This document shows positions 55,977 through 64,000 of a DNA stretch of 64,000 bases, one piece after another. The stretch is from Otis tarda (lineage: Eukaryota > Chordata > Aves > Otidiformes > Otididae). The DNA is taken from NCBI GenBank assembly GCA_026413225.1, contig CM048552.1, positions 187,584,053-187,648,052 on the forward strand, given 5' to 3'. Under the pieces are notes generated by a model. The model saw only the letters and a program-made list of their open reading frames with translations, was not told the origin of the DNA and did not search any database. A program made the position numbers and the translations under genes. Every line of letters starts with the position of its first letter. The stretch's first letter is position 1.

Positions 55977-58900
55977 CTAAAAATAGATTTCAAAATGTTA
56001 TTTTGCAAAGCAAAATACAACTTTATAAATCTTTGTTTGCTTCCCCCCCCCCCCGCTAAAATTACCTTACAACTAGGAGAAATTATGTTAAAAATAGCAA
56101 CACAAGAGACTTACTTCCTGCAGCACTGTGATTAAGGAACCAATAGATGCTCTCTTTTGAATTTACCTGCACAAGTTTTATCAGAAGCAAAACCAAATGC
56201 ATATACTAAGAGACTGCAAATGTGTTGATATTAACAGTTTGCAGGTGAACTGCAGTAATACATGCCTAAGTAGTTCACCTCCAAGTGCCACAAAAATAAA
56301 CAATGACATAAACCACGATTCTGAGATTTCAAGATACTCCCCCAAAAATATGCACATATCTGTAAAAGACAGTATTTCTCTTCAGAATGTGGTGACGCAC
56401 ACTCTGCTCTCTCAAAAACAGGAGAAATGGGTTGCTAACATAAACAGACACAGTTTATGTAAAAAAGTTTCTACAAATATGTCTCAATAAGTAGGTACCA
56501 AAGTGATTTTATTGCACTATACATGAAAGTGTATGAAGATGAACACACAAATACAGCAAACATACCACTAGCAAGTGGTTTTGCCACTGGTTATCTGATT
56601 TCAAGGTTGGAGGACAAAGATGTTTCATGCAAGAAGGTTTTGCACTTTACTGTGGATCTATTTCATCTTATGCTTTCATTTTTGCAAAGTCGTCAGCAAA
56701 TTATTAGCGTATCTGCTAATAACAAGCAATGTGTTTAATCTCAACACCATCAATAACTATAAATATAGCAGAGAAAACCTGTAAGATACCAAATGCTATG
56801 AAATTTAGTATCGTTATGTGAGAGAGGGACAGATTTAGATGCTGAGAACAATACTGTTTTTTTTCAGAGGAACGTCTTTTTGTAAAAATCACTTTGAGGA
56901 ACCAAAGAAAACAAAAATAGAAGGATGTCATTTGGACATACGTGTCATCTTCATCAGATCTAGGCTCAAGTCTCTCAGAATCTACAACAATAGCTTCATG
57001 TTCACCATCTACTTCATCAGATGCTTCAGTTTCATCAGAAAGTGGACCTCTGAATATATTTTCAGAAGCTTTGAAAGCATAAAAATGAAAATGTCACAAA
57101 AAATTTTTAATTTTAAAAATAAAATTATTAAGAATATAAATACAATATAGTCTTTCTAATTTGTCCCCAGTTCTTAGCAGATTCCAGTACAAGCCATTAC
57201 TCGTTTTAAGTGGGGAGATAAACTAGTAATGCAACTGAAGTGCAGAACAAGTATCTACGACTGTGGTTGTGCACTTCTACAGACTACAGTTATCTTTTGC
57301 CATGCCATCTTACCATTCTGTCTTCAAAACAGGGCTTCACTACTGACTTAGTGAAGGTGGATTTACCTGATGGGGCTACAGCCTATTCATTGAACCTCCC
57401 TAACGTGTACACCAGGCCACTTAGCAGGGTGGAGACCGCATAGCTCTGCAGTCCCTCTATTTTTGTCACAACCTCATTCAGTTATTGAGCTGCAAGTGAA
57501 AGCTCTTCAAAGAGATGTAGATGTACAATCACTCACGAATTCTCAGCTTGTATTTTTGTAATCCCACATTTCATTTGGTAGACTTTAAAATAAACAAACC
57601 AGCCTGTTGCGACATGAACTCAAGTGCACAAGCTCCATATAGGGGATGTAAAAAAAAAGTCTCTATTAATAAACCTGTTTGCAAAAACATTTGCCCACAA
57701 ACTGAGGATTTACCTGGTTTATAAATTGTGTATGTTTTAAACGCTAAGCTGACATCTGCGTTACTGAGAATGTTCATCAGGATCTGAGGAGCCTCCTTGT
57801 TCCACTGCTTACGTGGCTTATTTTCACTGTAGTTTATAACACAGCCACCTAGGTATAAAATCATTAATAAACACTACTTAGACAAAATTGCATTAGCAGT
57901 GTGGGTGACAAAGATCACATTCAAGAGAGAAACACAGGAAGAAAGGAGTCTGGATGTTTCCATCTGTAGCACTGCTGACCTCTCAACATGCTGAGGTTGA
58001 CACTGTCAGCATCAAGAGGAAAGAAAATTGCAAAAGGCCACAGCGGAACCTTCTGCTAGCAGGGAGCCAGCAGAAACTGGCTGAGGGGTGCGAGGAGTCA
58101 GAGTCTCTGCAAGCTCATTTGGTGGCTCTATAAATCTCACAAAATGGAACCTGTGGCCATTTTTGTCCCTTTTGGTAGCCAAACACCTAAATGTGCATTC
58201 CTCTGTCCTCTTCCATTGCCCTGCCTATAATTATCATGTAACATTCCTACCACAGCTTGGGAATTTTCTAACTATTTGATTATTTATTTCAATAGCATCT
58301 ATTCACATTTACTTAGAATACATATCCATAATCACATGAAATAATTATAACAATTGCATACAGTGTGAGACATTTTAAAACTGACACATTTTTTAGAAGA
58401 AACTTCTAATTAAAAGCTATTGATGTGGAAGAAGGAAGAATCTCTGCCTCACATCTGAGGTACATCATTAATAGTTCTTGTCATTGGCATTATCTGTACA
58501 TTAAATGACAACAGAAGTAGAAGTATGGATGTTATATGCTACCAATAGTGTGCTGTACTTGAAAGACAGGCAGCCGCATTCCTGTGTTACACCTGCAAAT
58601 GGCATACTAAGAAGAAGGTTGGTAGGATGATCTCTTAGCGATCACTACAATTTTAAGGTCGCTAATGTTGTCTGTAGCTTTCATCACTCTTTGCAATGCT
58701 CCTGTCACACAAGATCACTAAGAAATTCTCTTCACACAGTGGACTTTTTGAGTGTTTGTTAATAAAATATTTTCAAATTATTTTTACATAATTTTAAATA
58801 TGCTCTGTAAAGTTTTGGCTTTTAAATTCTGTAAAGAAACACTGATATTACTTTAATTAAAACCACATTTAACTAAATCTTACTTTTAGCCTCTTCAGAT

Positions 58901-61900
58901 GTAAAGCTGGAAGAAAGCAAAGCTGCGTTTTCCAGGATATCCACTACAGTATTGGATATCCTCTTTTCCCATTGTCTTCTGTGGGGATGTGACAAATCAG
59001 TAATTCCTGGAAGGATTCCAGAAGTTTCTGCTGTAATTGCAACAAAGAAAAAGATGATAACCAGCATCTAACTCGATTCTCTGGCCATGCAAACTCGTAC
59101 CAAGCACAGAGCACTTCAGTAACACTGATGTTTGATTCTATGGGTAACAAATCTGAAGTGGGTAAAAGAGTTCCCCATACATTTTCTTTATACTGAATGT
59201 TTTCAAACAGTCATTTTTTAATAATTTGGCCAAGATTTTTATTTTTTTTTAAATCTCAGATGAGCAGTAAGAATCAATGTAATTGCAGAAGTAACAGGCA
59301 TAGTTTTCTATAGATGCAGACTTGTATGCTGTACCTGTTTAAACGACTGGATCATTGACATTTAGACATAACTACATAGAAGGAAATCCATCAGCTTTAA
59401 AACTGTAAAACTTACCCTCTTCATCGGATTCTCTTTGTTCCTTTGTGCTTTCCCTCAAATCTTTAGTAATATTTTTCCTTTCTAAGGGGCTATGCTTGCT
59501 ACTTTCACCTTTACTTTGCTTTAAAAGAATAAAGACTGTATTAATCATTATCCTTCTTGTCCAGAAAAACAAAGCAGTAATATTAACATGGGATTAATCA
59601 TTTTAGTTTTACTATAAAATGGCTGGCCTAAAGATCTGAACCCCAAACCACTGACACCATTAAACCAATTACAATTGCACTGTATCTGTTACTGCACTGC
59701 ATTTGACAATGGATGTCCTTTTTTGACAGACAATCTCTGTTTTTGAATCTAAGCTCTTGATGCAATTACTGGGTTCATTTTTTTACATTTAAGAGTGGTA
59801 GCAATATAAAGACAAATGAGTCATATTCCCAGAGAAAACAAGATGCACCTAAATATTAAGCTTCTCAGACTGACAGGTCTGCTAAAACAAAAAAAAAAAT
59901 GAGCCCTATGAGCAACATGTTTTGAAAAATATACTCAATATGGCTGAGCCAGGCTGTGCTATAATGTACCCACAGGTGATTTCTTGGCCACTCGTGACTT
60001 AATTCTCCTCACCTGAAATCTCACATGGGCCCTAAAACCTAGTGAGAATTATGTCCAGACTAGACTGCTTCCAAGAGCAGCCTGTTCAAAATATGTCCCT
60101 AAAGCAAAGAAAATGCATCAAATTTTGCGGTATACTGAAACTTAGAAAAATAGGAGAGAGGGTTTTTTGTTTGTTTGATTTTATTATTATTATTATTTTA
60201 ATTTATTTTGACAGGGCTATAAGGAGATCCACTGTGGAACTAAACTAAAGGTGGGAAGCATCAAAAAGTTACAGTGGTGGGAAATGCACAGGAAAACTCT
60301 GCTATTGATGCTTGCAATTGAACATTGATGACAGCTGACCTAGTAGGCTGATCTATGGTTTAGCATACTAATAATTTTCCATATGAACTTTTCTATAATA
60401 CTGAACATTCTAAATTACTAAAATACAAATATTATATTTACATTTGAATACTTACCCTATTTTCTTTCTTATTATTTGAGCTTCCACCAGCCATGATGTT
60501 ATCTGATAGATTAAGGGACAGATTCAAGAATTAATAACTTTGGCAAATGTTTGTGGTAAAGTGGTATTCCAGGGGTATGACAGCAACACCACTGAACCAA
60601 GCAACGGAAATTATGTGAAAGCTTCTTCACACTTCTGTCAGTGTAGCTCATTGTCAACGGGGAGTCCCTCTTTCTCTTCCAAATGTGTACAAATTTTGGT
60701 GTAGCTAAATTTATGCAAAGAAAAAACCCAACATGCTCTCTGAAAATTAAATAATGAAAATAACTTCCTTCACCATATTCTTGTGAGAGAAAGCATATAG
60801 GCATATATGCAAAAGCTAAAAATTTTGCTCATTTTGAAAGGAAAAGTTTAATTCTAGCACAAATCTTAAGACTTACAATGTATGGACTGTAGCTTTGCAC
60901 TGTACTTCTCATGCTGGAATATAATTTACGCCCTTCAAGCATTTTTCCATACAAGTCCAATAATATTAGATTTTGAAATAATTAAAAAGATATTTGAACA
61001 TATAATACTAATGTTTTATAGCTGTATTTAAGATCTTAGAATTCCTAGCCGTTTTGTCATTCCTTCTGTCAAGAAAAGTCTTGCTGACTCACCCTTTGGT
61101 CTTGCTGCATTGCCTTCATGTTTCTCGGTTTCCTTTAATACCTGCTCCAACTTATTTGTCATCTGGAATGTGTATAAAGAGATGCAAGTACTGTATCATT
61201 TTACCCATTCTCAAATTATTATATATGTTATTTGTTAAAAATAGACTTACTGTACAAAAGCATTGTTACAGCTAACAGCTAATTATCTAATTTTAGCAGC
61301 ATCATGTCAATATTCAACTCATTTTCAAAACAAACTTCTAAAAACTCATTTTTCTGAGAAGGCTACAACTGTATTCACGGCTTTTAGATTAGAACCTACA
61401 CACCACTACATTTTGTATTGTTATACACTAACAACTACAAAGGAAACTGATTTAGTACCAAAAATGTAGATACTATTCCTTACATCTAGAGACAAATAAT
61501 ATACTGTACCTCTGAAGGCAAATAATTTTTGATAAGTTTTGTTAAGCAGCCTCTTGCAAGAATAGTGCTAGCTGATGGACGATTCTTGGGATTTCTCTTA
61601 AACATCTGTTTTATTAAGTAATGAAGTTCATAGGAATAGTGAGATGGTAATGGATTGTAGGATCCTTTGCATATCTTAAGGATGAGATGTTTCCAGCTTT
61701 TGGCTTGAAACTGCATTAAAAATAAATGAACAGTAGAGCATGGAGTTTAAGCATAAGGTAAAAAAAAAAAAAAAAAAAAGACATAATTCAAGATGAAATT
61801 TAACATTTCTTATATAAAAATGCATGATATGTTTCTATGTAGGCTCCCTATTGCCATACTGATTTGGCTCCCTGTTTGACAGTTTCAGGGCTCTAATTCA

Positions 61901-63691
61901 GAGGTGTGGAATAATGAGCCTGAGTAAACACATCAATAACTTTTCTTTACACTTCGTGCTATTACATAGGCATTTATTCATATTAACAATGACAGAAATA
62001 TAATTTGCTGACAATGAAAACATCACAGTTTGCATACAAAGTTTGACTAAAACCAGATCATAGTGGACATTGCAAACAACAACCTGTACAACTGGAAACC
62101 AGGTGGAAGTTACTCCTATAAATTTAGGATTATTCAGATTTTATTTTTGTAGGCATATAGCATTGAGAAAATTTGGATCATTTTAGTGTACTTTACTTCA
62201 TATACTTGAGATAAGAATCAAACTGCAACAGAAACTGTAAGACAGGAAAGATGCAGACTTCAAATTAAAAAAAAAAAAGAATAGTCATCAAAAGTAGCCT
62301 ATGAAGGCACAAATGTCCTCTTGCAAATGTACGTGAAATGGCTTCAGTTGTTAATTTTCTCAGCTACCTGTTAACCGATCTTCAGTCAGGAATTACTGCG
62401 TCCAAGTACAAGTCATTGGAGACTGCAATGTCAGCGGTGACAGCTACAACCACAGGTGGAAACAGCCTAAACTAAAATGGCTGAGAACGTCTATCTCCAT
62501 ACGAAACCAGATTTCTTATGGTACCCACCACTGGCTTGGCTGCAGAGTGCCAAGCATCCGTGGCGTGCAGCGTCCTTTTATATCACCCCTGATAAATTAT
62601 GCAAGAACGTACGTGAGTGTCACACAGAAACAGATACATAATATTTCAATGCTGCTAACAAGGGAAGAATGCTCCATTCCATGGTATCTCATCTCTGAGT
62701 ACTGCCTGAATAGTTGTGACACTACCAAAGCCTTGCTGCAGACCTACTTAGGCTCACACACGCCTATGCACAGACTCCTTCATTACTCACTCACTTGCAG
62801 TATAAACTCCTAAACTCTTGTAGTGCTAGCAGCTGCATTAGCTCAATGAAATGAAACTGCTGTTTACAAAAAACTAAGACAAGATGACCTTAAATTAGGA
62901 TGATCTCATTTTTTTTTTCAAAACAAACATATCCCCCCAATAAGGGGGGAAGAAGCCAGAGGAAGTTAAGACACAGGAAGCATAGTATCAACACTGTAAA
63001 AGACAGTGTCTCAGAGATGACAGAAAGACAGAACCATCCACCAAGGTTCGCGCTATCCCAAAAGGAGGATAGTGCTTGGGCAGTCACTTGTTTGATATGA
63101 AGAATAAGCAAATAGCTATATCACTGATGTAAGGTACAAAACTGCTTATTGCTTACTACATTTTGCTATACTTGTACACAATATATTCTCATTAGCAAAG
63201 ATTTTGAGTTTCCTTGCCTCCACCTTCTGTGATCATCTTGATCATGTAAAACACAATGCTCATTGCAACATCCCTGCAGATACCTGGAACCAGTCTGGCA
63301 CCTGCTGGACTCCTTAATACAGCCCAGATCACCTCACTGATACTGAGGAAAATTAACAAAGAAATAAAAAAAAAGATTTGTTTCCTAACAATTTAGAAAA
63401 TTGAGTGTTTTACAGAAAGGTCCAATAGGTCCCAAGAGCTGCTGAAAAACAAAAGGCACACAATGGTTGAGGGGTAGGAAGGGTGCAGCAATACTTCCCT
63501 CTTTCAGAAGCAGCAGCAGCAGCAAACACATCAGTCAACTGCATAATTGTCTATGAATCCATCAAACTGCAGCAAACTGCTAATTAAGATTTAAGGCATT
63601 CAAAGACTTTTCTGATAGCAATCATTCTATACTTACTGGATGTCTAAGAGTGCACAGCTCATATAGAATACATCCCAGAGACCATATATCA
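55910..63691 (-). CDS. NEK3: NEK3, NIMA-related Ser/Thr protein kinase (3' part only)
   Basis: Nine coding exons on the minus strand join in phase into 317 residues plus TGA. The gene continues beyond the right edge, where the Gly loop, HRD and DFG exons must lie. The visible part starts in kinase subdomain IX ([18 protein letters not shown]) and runs through [14 protein letters not shown] to the end of the domain. A short variable linker follows, then two RRQW/RKQW motifs, TYTIYKP, a [11 protein letters not shown] block and the acidic ending [22 protein letters not shown]. Each block matches what I recall of mammalian NEK3 (~506 residues). NEK3 is a cytoplasmic Nek kinase linked to prolactin-receptor/VAV signalling and microtubule acetylation in mammals. 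The 3' UTR appears short, and a solo LTR lies just beyond it. Confidence 0.93.
56043..56054. repeat. Poly(C) tract, 12 C
   Basis: This homopolymer run lies in the last NEK3 intron and is prone to length error. Confidence 0.9.
56942..57068 (-). CDS. NEK3: NEK3 second-last coding exon
   Basis: It encodes [20 protein letters not shown] and the acidic [16 protein letters not shown]. The acceptor reads TTTCAAAG and the donor GTATGTCC. It corresponds to NEK5 exon 21. Confidence 0.92.
57714..57848 (-). CDS. NEK3: NEK3 coding exon with RKQW repeat and TYTIYKP
   Basis: It encodes [20 protein letters not shown] and [16 protein letters not shown], nearly matching the mammalian TRKQW...SLAFQTYTIYRPG block. 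The acceptor reads ATACCTAG and the donor GTAAATCC. Confidence 0.94.
58884..59030 (-). CDS. NEK3: NEK3 coding exon with RRQW repeat; NAGNAG acceptor
   Basis: It encodes [20 protein letters not shown] and [15 protein letters not shown]. The acceptor is TTACAGCAG, so the exon can start at 59030 or 59027. Both keep the frame and differ by one residue (AETSG versus ETSG). The donor is GTAAGAT. Confidence 0.92.
59416..59518 (-). CDS. NEK3: NEK3 linker coding exon
   Basis: It reads [20 protein letters not shown] and [14 protein letters not shown], a charged linker. The acceptor is TTTTAAAG and the donor GTAAGTTT. Boundaries rest on phase fit with its neighbours, because the region is poorly conserved. 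Confidence 0.75.
60178..60197. repeat. (ATT)n microsatellite
   Basis: About six ATT units lie in a NEK3 intron. Confidence 0.85.
60456..60502 (-). CDS. NEK3: NEK3 short linker coding exon
   Basis: This 47-base exon encodes [15 protein letters not shown] after completing an Asp codon. It joins its neighbours in phase. The acceptor ends ATCAG and the donor is GTAAG. Conservation is weak, so it could be alternative. Confidence 0.65.
61093..61162 (-). CDS. NEK3: NEK3 coding exon after kinase domain
   Basis: It reads [20 protein letters not shown] and RPK. It aligns in position with the mammalian EVLEEIKNSKH region. The acceptor reads ATTCCAG and the donor GTGAGT. Confidence 0.8.
61510..61710 (-). 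CDS. NEK3: NEK3 coding exon, end of kinase domain
   Basis: This 201-base exon encodes [20 protein letters not shown] to [14 protein letters not shown] and NYLPSE. NRPSA is the subdomain XI Arg region. The [16 protein letters not shown] block identifies NEK3 rather than NEK5. Confidence 0.97.
61760..61779. repeat. Poly(A) tract
   Basis: About 19-20 A lie in a NEK3 intron, 50 bp upstream of the 61510-61710 exon on the gene's strand. On that strand they are a T run, within reach of the acceptor's pyrimidine tract. Confidence 0.85.
63509..63524. repeat. (AGC)n microsatellite
   Basis: About five AGC units lie in a NEK3 intron. Confidence 0.85.
63637..63691 (-). CDS. NEK3: NEK3 first visible coding exon, kinase subdomain IX
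   Basis: This 55-base exon reads [18 protein letters not shown] after completing a codon from an exon beyond the window. Its size and phases match NEK5 exon 7. The acceptor reads CCTACAG and the donor GTAAGT. Confidence 0.95.
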
Positions 63692-64000
63692 CTGTAGGTA
63701 GACAGATGAGAAATTTTGAGCCAAAACTTACAATTTAATATCTTGCTTAGAAAAAGTGAAATTCATCATGTGTACATAACTAAATTGAATAAACTAAAAA
63801 TAAATGTAAGTAACCATAAAAGATAATATAATTCTCTGTTTAACCTCTGCAGTGGAAGTTATCTTGCTTCTTTTATTCCACCCTAATGTAAAAAAGGATG
63901 ACTGTCATAGCTGTAGTTGGCTTTTTATTCCCAGAATGTCTCCTAAGCAATTTCCTGCAACACTATTTATCCTTCCACAGTTCAAAGCCTTTGTATTCCA
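63692..64000 (-). other. NEK3: NEK3 intron at the right edge
   Basis: AT-rich intronic sequence with no further exon. The preceding kinase exons of NEK3 lie outside the window. Confidence 0.7.

Noticed and set aside
1-64000. CRISPR arrays, bacterial operons, tRNA or rRNA genes
   Set aside because: No regularly spaced repeats, cloverleaf-like A and B boxes or rRNA-like segments were noticed. The window is clearly vertebrate nuclear DNA. A tRNAscan or Rfam run could still find small RNAs in introns.

Overview
This is a nuclear segment of a bird genome. The evidence is intron-containing genes, several CR1 LINE fragments (three end in the avian ATTCTATG-type tail, and each fragment shows CR1-family sequence), and a gene order, ALG11 (+) / NEK5 (-) / NEK3 (-), that matches the order I recall for human 13q14. 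I recognised no prokaryotic genes, CRISPR arrays, tRNAs or rRNAs. Gene identities rest on comparing translated exons with remembered family sequences. No database was searched.

Layout. Positions 1-13.5 kb hold no coding exon I can recognise. They contain two CR1 fragments (749-866, 10520-10912), simple repeats, an inverted GATA-motif pair and one odd GC-rich coding-like pocket near 11.85 kb. A CpG island at about 13.5-14.06 kb carries ALG11 exon 1. ALG11 has four coding exons (13803-21860, 491 codons). Its last intron holds a 2.6 kb, 5'-truncated, decayed CR1 copy in sense orientation, and intron 2 holds a short antisense CR1. About 1.5 kb after the ALG11 stop codon, NEK5 ends tail to tail with it. 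I can place 22 coding NEK5 exons between 23423 and 52108 on the minus strand. Their phases join without a break into an 835-residue Nek-family kinase. NEK5 introns contain two longer CR1 fragments and a probable LTR with related repeats. A second CpG island (about 52.95-53.62 kb) is the likely NEK5 promoter. Upstream of it are another CR1 (53662-54652) and a clean 330-bp solo LTR (55426-55755) flanked by the 6-bp duplication GTTACA. The rest of the window is the 3' part of NEK3 on the minus strand, with nine coding exons between 55910 and 63691. Its 5' kinase exons lie past the right edge.

Function. ALG11 encodes the ER mannosyltransferase that adds two mannoses to the lipid-linked N-glycan precursor. 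NEK5 and NEK3 are neighbouring paralogous NIMA-related Ser/Thr kinases. They share exon sizes, a repeated Trp-containing C-terminal motif and an acidic ending, which fits an old tandem duplication. I found no previously undescribed system. The most useful observations are the shared NEK tail repeats, the uORF overlapping the NEK5 start, the NAGNAG acceptor in NEK3, and the solo LTR beside the NEK3 3' end.
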